From positions 2,091,371 to 2,155,370 of the forward strand of contig NW_024037067.1 in NCBI RefSeq assembly GCF_015706575.1: a stretch of 64,000 nucleotides of DNA, written 5' to 3'. The translations under genes were made by a program, and so were the position numbers. Positions 11,499 to 23,476 of this stretch are shown piece by piece; positions within the stretch are counted from its first letter, which is position 1, and the number at the start of each line of letters is the position of its first letter. The notes under the pieces are model-generated. The model was not told the DNA's origin. It saw only the letters and a list, made by a program, of their open reading frames with translations, and made no database searches. This DNA is from Patiria miniata. Lineage: Eukaryota > Echinodermata > Asteroidea > Valvatida > Asterinidae.

Positions 11499-12390
11499 AT
11501 GCTGCAACTCAACCAGAATAAGACAGAGTTCTTTGTATTTGCCAATAATCGCATACTTCCCTCTATCACCAACATTGAGTTAAGATTAGAAGATCTCCTT
11601 ATTCACACTTCCACATCTATTAAAGATTTAGGCATCATCCTGGATTGTTCATTGAACATGTCTAATCATGTCAGCTATATTTGTAGAATTGTCAATGTTC
11701 ACATTCGGAACCTATGCCACATCCGCCGATTTCTCACACAAGAAGCCTGCCATCATGCTGTCAGAAGTATGGTCCTCTCCCGCCTTGACTACGCCAATTC
11801 TACTTTGTTTGGAGTGCGTGAACTTGACCTGAAACGCCTACAACGCCTGCAAAATAAGGCAGCGCGGCTAGTCTGGGCATGTGGATGGGACCAGCCTTCT
11901 GGTAGCCTGCTGGCAGAGCTGCATTGGCTTCATGTTAAACAAAGACTTCATTTCAAAATGTTCACACTCATTTACAAAATTCTTAATGCTCAAGCTCCCT
12001 CTTACCTTGCTGATTTAATACACTTACATAACGATACTGTCCCTGATGTACACAGGCATCGACTCCGCTCATCCTCAGACTTGACCCGGCTTTCCATTCC
12101 TAGATCTAAAAGGAAGGCCGGGGACAGTGCCTTTGCAGTCGCAGCGCCCCGCCTGTGCAACATGCTCCCCACAAGTCTGAGAGAAGCTGCTTTGTTGCCT
12201 GTCTTTAAATGCCTCCTCAAGACATTTCTTTTCCCAGAACCTTCCTGATATGCTTGTTTACTTTGTTAGTTTGTAATTGTTAGTTTGCTTTTTGTATTGT
12301 GTACATTTTCACATCTCTCCCCTCTTTGTTATTGTAAGGCGCTCTGTTCTTCGTATAGCGCGATATCAATATTTTGTATTATTATTATTA
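11499..12390 (+). pseudogene. CR1/L2-type LINE, 3' end
   Basis: An open frame of 249 codons (11499-12248) matches the part of non-LTR RT after the catalytic palm: a thumb-like stretch with IKDLGIILDCSLNMSNHVSY, then SRLDYANSTLFGV, RLQRLQNKAARLVW, LHWLHVKQRLHFKM and LNAQAPSYLADL. It ends with FLFPEPS. The 3' untranslated part contains a GCGC-stem sequence and ends in a short ATT repeat (12377-12390), as in CR1/L2/Rex-type LINEs. The element is 5'-truncated, so the endonuclease and RT palm are missing. It lies in PEF1 intron 3. Confidence 0.8.
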
Positions 12391-12827
12391 GGACTATGGG
12401 CCTTATTCATGAGTCAGCCATGTTGAATTGAAAGTGAGGTAAAATCTTAAGAGAAATGAAAGCAAGTACATTACTAACTAATTAAAGTCTGCTTAAATGA
12501 CTAATTTAACATTTGTAATTAAACATTCCCTAATGTTTTAAGCCAGATTAAAAACAAAATGAAAGCAAAATAAGGATGCATAAAAAGTCTGGCGCCATCC
12601 CATTCAACAGTTAACAATTTATGAAATACATTTAGGGAACTCGACAAAAATGGCTACCTCGTGAATAAGGTCCATTGAAGTACTCACTAATCTTTGCAGT
12701 ACAAATACCACTCCAAACCCAGTGCATACGAACCTGACAAAAGCATTTCTCCTTCAACTGTTACAACTACAAATTATGTAACAAGTACAAGATATAATTC
12801 ATTAAAATAATCACTGAGTTGACCAAC

Positions 12828-12955
12828 CTGTCTTTATCAAACATGCCAATCATCAACCTGCATGTTTCTTCATTAAAGTGGGACCAGTTGCCATTGACCA
12901 GGGCTTGTCTTAGTTCTGTTGCAGATATAGACCCACTATGGTCAGCATCAACAGC
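12828..12955 (-). CDS. PEF1: PEF1 (peflin-like) coding exon 3, first EF-hand
   Basis: A 128-bp exon read on the minus strand. It is preceded by a TTTATATTTCATCAG acceptor and followed by the donor GTTGGT. It starts in phase 0 with [20 protein letters not shown], a canonical 12-residue EF-hand loop ([12 protein letters not shown]), followed by [20 protein letters not shown], the second helix region. It ends within the second loop in phase 2. The order and spacing match peflin and distinguish it from calmodulin-like proteins. Penta-EF-hand proteins bind Ca2+ and dimerise through their fifth hand. Peflin is known to heterodimerise with ALG-2. Confidence 0.88.
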
Positions 12956-13969
12956 CTGATGAAATATAAAAATCATGAACAGCAAAATAAACAAAGGGCT
13001 TCAAATCAGACCAACCAGACCCACCCCGAACTCAACCAACTCCTAACCAAACAAACCCCCAAAAACCTAGCAATTTATCATGCAGAGGTATGATGGGAAG
13101 AATAGTCCAATTCTGTGGGAACAAATGTACATGTACGTATGGTGCCCATAGTATGGCAAAATCAATCTCCTGCACAGTCTCAGCAAAACAACTTGTAGTC
13201 TAATTTGAATGAATGAGAGAATGGGATTAGCATTGATCAATTGATTTGATTTAGGTTTGACATTTATTATTTTAAATTCAATGTACCATTCAGAAGAAAA
13301 GCAATTTGAGAGTTTTCATTAAAAGACAAACCAGACAAACAAACAAAAGAAAGAAGAGAAAGGCTCCAATTCTAAGATGTGATCAGAATAGAGCTTGAAC
13401 AAACAAAACAAATGTATCAGTATACAAATGAAACATGCTTTGAGGGTTGGTAATCAATACTAGCTCCCACAGGTTTATTAGCTCCCAGAGCTGGCCGAGG
13501 GAACTAGTCAGTCAACTTCCAATACCAAGTGGAAGTCGACTTTCAACCCGTAATATTTTAAAGCCATGTTTTAAAACATGGTTTAAGGGTTTGTGGTTGA
13601 AAAATTTGACTTGTGACTTGACTTGACTTGACTTGTGAAAAAAAATGACTTGGGTACAACACTGGCGATAGTCTACTTCGCCTGCAAATTTAATCTGTGC
13701 GTTAAACCTTGCATGCGCACTTAGTCAGCAGTAAAACCAGTGGATAAAACGTGATGGTGAATGGACCACTTAGAACTCGGCTTTCGATCATGTGTTGCTT
13801 TTCTTAAAGTACCTGGCAGCTGTAATAAACTTTATATTTTTCATTTCTCCTTATAAGATTCACCTGATCAGCTAAGGAATGAGATCCGGAATGGGACCGT
13901 TCGAGAACCGGGCGAGCTCGGCCCGCCCAGTAAGCTGCCGCCCGCTTCGAACACTGTACCCGCCCGGTT

Positions 13970-14712
13970 ACTCAAGCGTGGGGCTCGGTTGACTGCTGGA
14001 GTGGGCCCCTGGGTCACAACAATAGTTGCTATCAACAGATTAGTGGTTATTGTTCGAGGATTACAGCGCCCAACTCAGGTTGGGTTGGTGTGGAATTTTA
14101 TTCTTTTCTATCTTCATAGAATGCAAGTATTTTGTTTTTGCATGAAATCATTTGACAAATAAACTTGATACAACTGCCTAGTTTGCAAAGTTCTATATAT
14201 AAACAATGGTTAAAAAGCTAGATGATCAAGTTGTGATTTTTTTTTCTTTGAATTTTCGAAATACGATGTTCGATAATTATATTCTCGGAATTGATCAAAT
14301 GTACGAAATACCTCATTCTGTATTATTTGAAATAAAGTATTCCCCATATGACGAATATGAATTGTTTTGCGTGTGGTAATAACGTGATGTTTTTGAATTT
14401 TAGACTACAACACCGCACTTGCCCCTTATTCACGTTAATTCATACGCATTTTAAACAGAAAAGTCTGATACCCGTTTGAGAATAGAAGCGGGTGGGGTGG
14501 GCTTGGCCCCCGATCGGTATGAAGTGGCCCACTCGGTAGCCCCGATCAGTATGAATAGTGGGCACTCTTTTATTCAAGCGTGACGCTCGAGAAGCGGGTG
14601 GGAATGACTTATTCAAGCGTGAGCTTGGTTGACTGGAGTGGCTCTCTTGGTCGTTATCAACGGATTAGTGGTAGTTATTGTTCAAGGATTACAGCGCCTG
14701 GCCAACTATGGT
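13970..14712. repeat. Diverged direct repeat (~110 bp, two copies)
   Basis: The stretch from TCAAGCGTG through TATCAACAGATTAGTGGT, TTATTGTTC and GGATTACAGCGCC at 13975-14085 recurs at about 14605-14710 with small changes. CAAGCGTGACGCTCGAG-like pieces and GC-rich CCCGCC/GGGCGG stretches lie between and beyond (to about 15220). This suggests an unrecognised repeat inserted in the intron. Confidence 0.5.
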
Positions 14713-15406
14713 TTGCCCTGGCTATGATTATATGAAAAATAAATAAATGCACGTAGATAGAACAAACTGGGGAATTCTGATCTTAATACTGAACAAAATA
14801 CCAACCCCGTTTGCTTTAAAAGTCAGATTCAGGGATTCATCGGTGCTAGTCCATATACATTTGTATACATTTAAGGGGAGAAAAACGTACCGCGTAACTA
14901 ATTGAAACTCATGTTCACTGATCACTCAAGCTTTTCAAATAGGACTGCGAGTGCAATGGGTCACCAACAATAGCAGTCCACGGGAGGGATTACCGGCGGC
15001 GCGCACTTTGATTTGCCGGGTCTTTGTTACCCGGCAGTGAGGATTATCGCCTTGCAAATTGCTTCTTTTGTTAGGTTCAGGAGAGGGCCCACCAGTCAGA
15101 CTTGTACTTCGTTCTCTTAATCCGAGCCCGCCCACTTTGGAAGGGAGTCCCAATCCCTTTCTCGGAGCGGGCGGGGCTTAGCCCAGACCGTCTGGGAACT
15201 GGGCGGTGAGGGACCCCACGCCTAAGGTAGGAGTTGCCAAAATCACATGATATCCTCTTTTTGTTTTGGTTTATCGTTTGGTTTTTATTTAGTATTCATA
15301 AATACCTGGTCAAGATATAATTGGTCAAGAGCCTGTCACGTGGGTGGTTTTATTATTATTTATTGGTAGTCTGTCGTGTCCGACGATAAATTTGTCTATG
15401 TGCCTC

Positions 15407-16330
15407 TCATTTGGAAGTGGTGTGGACTCTCATATGACTGTGGAGTCCCAGTCTTGATCTGCATAGGCATCCGCAGTGAGAGCAGAGAAACTGGCCTGGC
15501 GCTGTGGGTACTGCTGCTGCAGCTGCCTTCCTCCTCTCCCGGGCCTCCATGACACTATTTCGGCGGCTTTTTTCAAAGCTGTCGGTTGCTTGTTTTGTCA
15601 CAGCACGCCATCCTGCCGGGTCCTGTGCACGCTCCTCTAGCTGCTTCGGGGGTATTCCAGCATGGACGATGTTGGCCTTGACACTGTCTTTGAAGCGCTT
15701 CTTAGGCCTTCCCCAGTTTCTTTTGCCTAAGCAGAGTTCGCCATAGAGGATCTGCTTGGGGATTCTGGAGTCATCCATTTGGATAACATGCCCTGTCCAT
15801 CGAAGCTGGGCTTTTAAGATCATAACTTTGATGCTTGTAGTCTCTGCCCTGTCCAGGACCTCCAGGTTCGTGATCCTATCCTGCCACCGGATGCCGAGGA
15901 TTGACCTCAGCCTGCGTACGTGGAAGCGTTCCAGCTGTTTGATGTGCCTCCTGTACAAGGTCCAGGTCTCACATCCATAAAGGAGGCTGGTGAGGGCAAC
16001 TGTCTTGTACACCTTCAGTTTGGTGGTCTGCCGGATGTTGTGCTGTTTCAACACACAAGATCTCAGTCTGCCGAGAGCTTGGCTTGCCTTGCAGATCCTC
16101 GCGTTGATCTCTTTGTCAAGGGAGCCATCGCTGGAAATGACACTGCCGAGGTATTTGAAGTCATCTACAGTCTTCAGTTCTGTTCCCTCGATGGAGATGG
16201 AGGGGCGGGAAGCCACAGATAACAGGGTGGACTGGAACAGGACCTCTGTTTTGCCAAGGCTGATGGTGAGGCCAAACAGGCGGGATGCCTCAGCAAATTT
16301 GTCAACAATCAGCTGAAGGGCGGGCTCGTT
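15407..16330 (-). pseudogene. LINE A: RT C-terminal part and zinc finger
   Basis: An open frame of 269 codons after the palm. Features in order: SIEGTELKTVDDFKYLGSVI, ALTSLLYGCETWTLYRRHIK, RFHVRRLRSILGIRWQDRIT, LRWTGHVIQMDDSRIPK, GRPKKRFKD, and a final C2H2 finger CSHCGCLCRSRLGLHSHMRVH ending four residues before the stop. The thumb-like part and terminal finger are typical of this LINE type. The frame upstream (16217-16330) is joined only through a stop and a frameshift. Confidence 0.85.
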
Positions 16331-17621
16331 ATGTTAGAGGGCCTCTAATATGATCCCCTCAATGTCTTTGTTTTTGCTGTCAGGCAACGTAGGTCAAAGA
16401 GCGACCCATCCAGTCTGTACTTCATGTATACACCGTCCTTGATGTCTCGGACAGCGTGGCTGAGGACACAGGTGAAAAAGAGATTGAAGAACACAGGAGC
16501 GAGAACGCACCCTTGCTTCACGCCATTAGAGATTTCAAACTTCTCAGACGCCTCTCCGCCAGAAAGTACTAGGCCAGTCATGTTGTCATAAAACAGGCGG
16601 ATCAAGCTCACAAATTTCCTCGGACAGCCAAATTTTCCAAGGATTATCAACAAGGCCTCTCTGTTGACAGTATCGAAAGCCTTGGTCAGGTCGATGAAGA
16701 CTGCATACAGGTCCATATTCTGTTCCTTGCATTTTTCTTGCACCTGATGGACTGCGAAAATCATGTCAATAGTACTGCGGCCTGGGCGGAAGCCACACTG
16801 TGCCTCTGGCAGGTTCTCCTCTGAGATGGCGGTGACCAGGCGATTGAGGATGATGCGTGCCAAGACCTTCCCAGCGATAGATAGGAGAGATATGCCTCGG
16901 AAGTTGCCACAGTCAGATTTGCTGCCTTTGTTCTTGAAGAGGGAGACAATAGTGGCATCCCTGAACTCCTGGGGCATGTCCTCTTCCTCTCAGATGCCAA
17001 GGAGAATACTATGGAAGGTTTCAAGCGCCACTGGCCCCACTGTCTTGAAGATTTCTGCGGGAATCCCATCCATCCCAGGAGCTTTTCCCGAGCTGGTCTG
17101 GCTGATGGCTTTCTTGACCTCTTGCAGGGTGGGAGGGAAGTTGGGGCATTGATTGTGGGCCTCTGGGGGATCTGGTTCAGGGCATCTGCACTGACAGTGG
17201 ATGGTCTGTTGAGGAGGGTGCTGAAGTGTTCCCTCCACCTCTTGTTGATGGCGCTCTTCTCCTTCAGCAGTGTTCCGTTTGCTGACAGGAGAGGGGTGGT
17301 GCTTGGTTTGGATGGTCCATACACTGCCTTGATGGAGCTGAAGAACATCTTAGAGTTCTTGGTGTCGGCGTAGAGCTGGACTTCATCTGCCTTTTTCTCC
17401 AACCACTCATCCTGCATACAGCGGAGCGCAGCTTGAGCTTGACTCTGGAGCTGCTTGAAGCAGTTCCTTTTGGAGGTGGAGGACATGTCGTTCTGCCACG
17501 CCATGAATGCTTTCCGCTTGTCGTCAAGGAGCTGGGCGATGGCCTTATCATTCTCATCAAACCAGTCCTGGTGGACTCTCTTCTTTGGTCCGAGTGTTGA
17601 CTGGGCTGTCTCCTTCATCAT
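16331..17621 (-). pseudogene. LINE A: reverse transcriptase, catalytic box deleted
   Basis: Two overlapping frames (17621-16761 and 16977-16345) carry HQDWFDENDKAIAQLL, FFSSIKAVYGPSKPS, then RDATIVSLFKNKGSKSDCGN, FRGISLLSIAGKVLARI, EAQCGFRPGRSTIDMIFAVH, DLYAVFIDLTKAFDTVNREA and ISNGVKQGCVLAPVFF. After DLRCLTAKTK the expected ELLFADD block is absent. The other frame goes straight to DIEGIILEAL, a stop, then HNEPALQ. Two of the three catalytic aspartates are therefore missing, not merely frameshifted. A frameshift also lies near 16950-17000. Confidence 0.85.
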
Positions 17622-17732
17622 CGTTCTGAACTGGTCCCACTGTTGTGTTGCGCTTCCAGTCAGAGGTCCATGGGAGGTCAGCTTGTCGTCCAGACTGGTC
17701 GCAAAGTGGTCGCGCAGATCAGGATGTCTCAG

Positions 17733-18665
17733 CTAATCCGTGTTGAAGGACGGCCTGACGAGCTTGGGCTTCTTCTGATGGTTGGGGGCGATGTGCAGCG
17801 TGAGGATCGACCTAACCAGGCGGAGGTCGGTCCAGCACCCGGCTCCTCGCATGGCCCTTGTGGTTCTGAAGTCTCGGGCGTCCCGCCTGCGGCAGATAGC
17901 ATAGTCAATCAGGTGCCACTGTTTAGACCTCGGATGCATCCAAGTTGTTTTGTACTTGTCTGCTTGCCTGAAGAGGGTGTTTGTGATGGTCAGGTCGTTC
18001 TTTGCACAGAGGCTCAGGAGCAGCATGCCGTTGGTGTTCGTTTTCTTAATGCCATGTGGGCCCAGCACGCCTTTCCAATTTCTGTAGTCAGTGCCGACTC
18101 TGGCATTAAAGTCGCCCAGCAGGATGAGTTTGTCTCCAGAGGGGGTGGCCTTCACAAGGTGATCGAGATCCTTGTAGGTTTCCTTCACTTCTTCGCTGCT
18201 GGTTAGTGTGGGGGCGTAGACGCTGATGACTGTGACATGACGAGAGGGGTTGAGAGAAAAACGGAATTTCATCAGCCGCTCGTTGATGGAGGTAGGGAGA
18301 TCTGGTAGCTGGCTAAGAAGTGTCGTCTTAATGGCTAGTCCCACCCTGTGGATTCTGTTCTCGTCTTGGGCCTTGCCTTTCCAGAAAAAAGTGTAGCCGC
18401 CCTTGGGTTCAGCAACAGATCCTTCTTCTGCAAGCCTAGTTTCACTGAGCGCAGCGACGTCTATGCTGCACCGTGCCAGTTCTCTTGCTATGAGGGCTGT
18501 TCTCCTCTCAGGTCTTGTGGCGGTCTCTTTGTCAATTAGTGTTGGGACGTTCCATGCTCCAAATATCTTTTTATTTTTCTTCCGTTTTCGACCGCTGGAT
18601 GGGTAAAAACTGCCAACCGCGGCTAGCTGGCCAGTTTGAGTTGGGACAAGCAATGTTTGAGACAC
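17733..18665 (-). pseudogene. LINE A: APE-type endonuclease domain
   Basis: An open frame of 310 codons from an ATG at 18665. Endonuclease motifs: FGAWNVPTL (N site), AALSETRL (the catalytic Glu region), VISVYAPT, ILLGDFNARVG (catalytic D and N), NDLTITNTLF, TTWMHPRSKQWHLIDYAICR (the S/H catalytic area). The frame ends RPSFNTD and the downstream RT lies in another frame, so the polyprotein is broken. The endonuclease itself looks intact. In living LINEs this domain nicks target DNA to prime reverse transcription. Confidence 0.85.
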
Positions 18666-20070
18666 CTTTTTTAGTCTCCTCCCTCCTGTGAGGGTGAGCA
18701 GTGCTATCCTAAAAAGGGCTGCTCAGTCGCCTGGGAGAACGCCGAACTCCTCTGTTGTCCCAGAGTCAGAGAAAGAGCGACTATTGTCGACAGGCCGCCT
18801 GTGTGCAGGGTTGGAACTTACAACTCCCAGTGGTCACCTCCACCTGTTGCATTCGCCCCTTCCCCATCGCCACAGGGCTTTGAAAATAGAGAAGTTAAGG
18901 AGAGTTGCACATAGTAACCTGTGCGGGAAGCGTTTATAGTGGGAAAGTCGATGCACAGGGGCAAATCCCACACTCTCGGCCTAGGAAGCCGGTTCCGGTG
19001 GTACAAAAGAGCGGTCATGACTGGAGACTTCTTTGGCTGCAGTGGATGGCCACGACGACTATAGTGTCTTGCCGTGCCCTGAGCGCTCCACAACGCTTTG
19101 CTGTCGTCGCCTTCATGACCGTGGGATCTCTGTTGATCTCATCTACTCGCTCTGCCGCATCCAGTCTTTACTTGCTGGGATAGACATGTCCCACATGTAT
19201 GGGTAGTCACATTAAGCCCTAATTTGTGGTTTCACACCTGGTTTAGCCATCAAAGCTGTTGTCCCAGAAGTGACCGCTGTCGCATGCTGACAGCTATGGG
19301 GAGCCACAAGTGAGACCTAAGTGAACAGATGTAAACAGATGGTAGACTGCCGAACAAGGCTAATGAGTTCTACGTACCCAGGTTTGTGATCAGAGTTGTC
19401 CTTCTCCTAGGCAGATTGCCGATCTAGGCTAACAAGTTCTACCTACCCGGGTTTGTGGTCAGAGTTGTCCTCCTAGGTGAACTGCCAACCAAAGCTAACG
19501 AGCTCCACCTACCCGGAGTAACCTGGTTATAGTGCCAGGAACACGCTTGCACCCTCTGTCATTTAGTAGAAACAGGGTTGGCACGAGAAGCCAGACAGTA
19601 GGATTTGATTAGGAGAGGCTAATGTTGAGACGCAGTGCTTTAAGATGGGATACTTCAGTGGGGATGGAGCTGCTCAGTTCTCCATTCCACCCCAGCACAT
19701 CCTAACCCGTTGAACCCCTGGGTGGTTTTAAACGGTTGGGTGCTTTTAAACGGTTGATAAAACACCAACTGCTTTTAAAACACTTTTTTCCCGGCGTCAC
19801 ATGAATTTGGACTCCTCAGAAATCTGGTCCCTTTTACCCTTTTATTGGTTGAACGTTCACAATATTCACTTAGGCATGCGCAATACTACCAGTGAGTCCA
19901 TATTTCATAGAGTCCTAAATTCACACTGCACCGGCACCGCCGGGTTCTGGGCCATGCGCACGCCAATCCCCATATAAGGAGATTTTTAGTACAACTCACA
20001 AGAGGCACACCCCATTAACGTAGCTAGAGGGGTGTTTCACAAAACATGAATTAAAAGTCCTCAAACTGGC
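18666..20070. other. LINE A 5' flank and unassigned intron DNA
   Basis: No coding domain. Sequence near 18666-18840 may be LINE A 5' untranslated DNA. The stretch 19640-19710 (around TACTTCAGTGGGGATGGAGC) resembles 2290-2400 in inverse orientation, consistent with shared LINE 5' sequence. A short internal repeat (TAGGCTAACAAGTTCTACCT-like) occurs at about 19355-19505. Confidence 0.45.
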
Positions 20071-20075
20071 TTTAA

Positions 20076-20579
20076 AGGGAAGATACAACATTTGCAAATA
20101 TCAAAAAATGAAATGATCAAATTATCACGAAATATCTTACTTGATTGTTAAGGAATGCAGTCTAATGCATCCTGTAAAGTTGTGGCTCCTGGTGTGCTGA
20201 CATTTTCAAGAAAAACTTTATGTTTCAGGCTGACCAGCATTGGAGAAAACTGGCTTTTTTTTTTAAATGCTCCTAGTTTTTCATATTTAGTTTGTCTGCA
20301 TTTTCTTTGCAATTGATTACACACCTGTGAAGACTACAAGCCTGCTAGACTGATTCTTTGATCGTACAATTCCCCAAAGTCTATAAATTGCTCCGTTTCA
20401 TCTTAATTGGGGTCTGGGAACCAGACTACAAGAATATGATTGGTTTTCTTGCTTTTTCCAGCATCTACGAACCCAAAACGTGACACAAGTCAGTGTAACA
20501 ATATTTGCTATAACATACTAATCCTCCAAATCCATTTATTTCTGAAAATTGCAGCAAAAGCAAATGTTGTACATTCCCT
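20076..20579. mobile_element. Kolobok-like MITE, copy 2
   Basis: A 504-bp copy of the element at 5577-6092, in the same orientation and similar over its full length. It is flanked by TTAA (20072-20075 and 20580-20583). The ends are AGGGAAGATACAACATTTGC and its near reverse complement. Non-coding. Confidence 0.8.
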
Positions 20580-20658
20580 TTAAACGTGCTTGTAAAAAAA
20601 CAGGCCAAACACATTATTTATTCCCTCACATGTATTAGCCAAATTTTCTGAATCATGA

Positions 20659-23118
20659 TGTAACCATGTTATAGTATTATTTTATATGACTGTGTTTACT
20701 ATTTGCATAATTTCCCTTTTCTAATCTTTTAAAATGTTTCATCTTTTCTACTGGTGACTTGTGTTCCAGTAGACCTTTGATCTTTTCCTACTTTTGTTAA
20801 AGCCTGTCTTTGATCTTGCCCACTTCCTGGAAGAATAGAGGATGTCTTTTGTGTCCTCTGCCTTTTATTACTGACTGGTGCCCCAGTTGTGTACTCCTCC
20901 AGGAGCTGAGCAGGATGTAGGGACACTTAATCCCTGGTTGTTGATCACACCTTGCAGAAGCTGTGAAAACCACAAACTCTGCTGAGTGTTCATCTGCCTG
21001 GTTACTAAATGACCAATCGGCATTAGAGTCTTGTGTGACAATTTGAAGTTTGACCAATGAGAGCCTGGCTAGTCATGTGTTCAGGGCATGGTCTTGGTGC
21101 TAGCTGCCCCAAAATTTTAGCAGAGCTTGGCATTCCTGATTCTGCCACCGTGCTGACTGCATGCCTACCATTTTCACCAGCCATTTTGCATCATTTTGTT
21201 GTTCGATTGGAGGATCCTGATTCCAAGTTCCCTCCTTTTTGCACGAATGTTGGCTCTCTGTTTTAGGTAAGTTGAGTAATTATTTATCATGTTTATATTA
21301 TCATAGTCATTACCTTTTCACTGTGACTTTTGTAAGTTGTGAAGAGAATCGCTTAAATTGATTTTTCTATGAAGTCTGGACTTCACACATTTTAGTAAGG
21401 CTAGACAAATTCATGAGAGAGAGACTAACCATTTTGTATATTATTACCAAGGTTAATGATGTTCTGAGAGATTCTTAAAGGATATTCAATTGGAGAGTTT
21501 TGCATCTTTTATTGCTACCTTTAGAGAAGTGTTTTAGCAAATTTGTGCAGTGAATTGGATCCGTGCATTTTCTATTTTATCTTTGAAGTTACATGTAGTG
21601 GTTTGAGGTCAAACCAAAAATGAGTAATGCTCCAGATTTTATTCAGCATTGTGTACATATTTTTGTATTTTTATGGAGTCATGATTTACCACCCATCGTA
21701 TCTGTGATATTTCTGTGGTAAACTGACTAAAGTCCTACAGTCTGGACTGATTAGCTATTTTGTTGAAGTTCTATTCCACGGTTGCGACTTACGGTACTTG
21801 TTTAAGTACTTTAACAAATATTTGACTATTTTCTTGTGATTTGATTTACCCAAACTCAAAGACACAAACTGATGTCTTGTGATAGAGTTTTGGGTTACAC
21901 AAGAAAAGATGCACACTTGTGTAATATAAATTGTAGGTTCTAGTTTTTGGGTGTTTGCATATTATTTTGTTGTGGACCGAAACTTAGAGATCTACATTTG
22001 TGGTTATCTCATGATCAAGTTTTGGAAGTTAGTCTTCCCGTACATAAACAGTTCGATTAAGAGGTGGAGTTCCTTTATTTTTTATTTGTGTCTCATGTAC
22101 GAGACTGAGAAAAGTAATCCTTTGATCGTGCCTGGTTTTAAAGTCGTTCAAAGTGAATACTTTAGATTATTGTCTAAGAAGTACTAGGTGACAAGTTGAT
22201 TTCTTTGATATTTTTCTATGATGAAGATACATGTTAATTAACATGTAGGTTGATATTCAAATTTAAAGTTTCGCACATGATGTGTGATCACGGAAGTGTG
22301 TTGTTTACATGTAGAAAAGTCAGCCATTTTGGTCTGACTTCGTAGTGTTAGATAATATTAGTAATGTGGCATGGACCACCATGTAACTCTCTGTTTTAGG
22401 CTAAAAAGACTGGACCATGTCACTTCAAGGGAGACCTAGACGGGACTGTCTGAATGTTCCCCGATCTGCCCGCCTGACACCCTCTTACGTGCTCCAGTGA
22501 GTCGGAGACCCGTCACTATCAATGACGTCCAAGACCAAGACGTCCGAGCAACCCAGCTCCACCCAAGATCCTTGATATCCGAGTGACCAAGTCTTCCAAG
22601 AAAACCCAGCTCTACCATAGACACAACAACCAGCACTGCCCTAGACACAGCCACATCATCTATCAAGACTCCGCAAGTATATCTTTGTTTTACTGTACCG
22701 ACAAATGACGAGAGTTGTCATTTCTACTTCATCTTCAACTGAACCCTTCGTCTACTAGTCTACTTACATCGTTCTTCAATTATCTTCAAGTTCTTCTACA
22801 CACTATGATGGACTCCGAACTACCGCGGATGGACGAATCGCGAGTCTAACCATTTTATAGTTTGGCGCCTTTTTTTTCTGAGCTCTAGCTTTGTATTTTA
22901 AATCTTACAGGATCCTGTGTTTTCTGTGAATTATACTTAACCTCACTGCATTTTCATTTGTATGGCCATTGCTTGAGACCACTTTATTTCTGGCAATAAA
23001 ACATATTTCATTGTGTACGTAAATCCTAAATTGTGTGAAGTCAAGAGTTTTTTCAAAAGGGAGTTAAATTAATACAAGATTTGGTTCCTGTTATTTTGAA
23101 ATTGAACCACGGGTTACA
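20659..23118 (+). mobile_element. TG..CA element with 4-bp duplication (solo-LTR-like)
   Basis: The boundaries TGTAACC and GGTTACA form short inverted ends, flanked by ATGA on both sides (20655-20658 and 23119-23122). Inside are CCAAT boxes near 21009 and 21052, a GTTTTAG|GTAAGT donor-like site near 21266, a CTCTGTTTTAG acceptor-like site near 22399, and AATAAA near 22997. No retroviral-type protein is encoded. This could be an unusually long solo LTR or a non-autonomous retroelement. Boundaries rest on a 4-bp match only. Confidence 0.45.
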
Positions 23119-23476
23119 ATGAAATAAACCACAAGGTGACACTGACTAGGGGAACCTTGTCAGATTTCCTTTGAGGTTCATCTCAATAAAATCTAATAAC
23201 CATTTCCCAGGTTTACAGCATTACTAATGTTGTAAGCATTGACTTTGGGTGTGAACCCTGGCCACAAGGCAAAAACACATTTATACTGTGGTTTCTAACT
23301 AGTGCCCCTTGAACAAAATATTAACACATAGACAAAGTGGGAGTCAGTCAACATAAAGGGTTGTTATATCATGTGCTTGGATACTGCACTTTGATTGGTC
23401 TAGAACAGCCACGTGTCTAGTCTGTAATGTCATACACTGCGTTCCATATAAATGGACGTCATTCACTGGGCTGCTT

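Larger units (their letters stand above)
15343..18665 (-). mobile_element. LINE A: non-LTR retrotransposon with endonuclease, RT and C-terminal zinc finger
   Basis: A near full-length coding region of a LINE in reverse orientation, read from 18665 down to 15407. The short 3' tail ends in an AATAAATAATAATAA-like A-rich sequence near 15345-15360. Domain order: APE endonuclease, linker, RT, then a C-terminal C2H2 finger. Frameshifts and an internal deletion break it. It sits in PEF1 intron 2. The clade is unresolved; related sequences are widespread in aquatic animal genomes. The fragment at 2290-3060 has the same RT motifs. Confidence 0.88.

Noticed and set aside
17643..18206. 187-codon plus-strand gene
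   Set aside because: Antisense shadow of the LINE A endonuclease frame.
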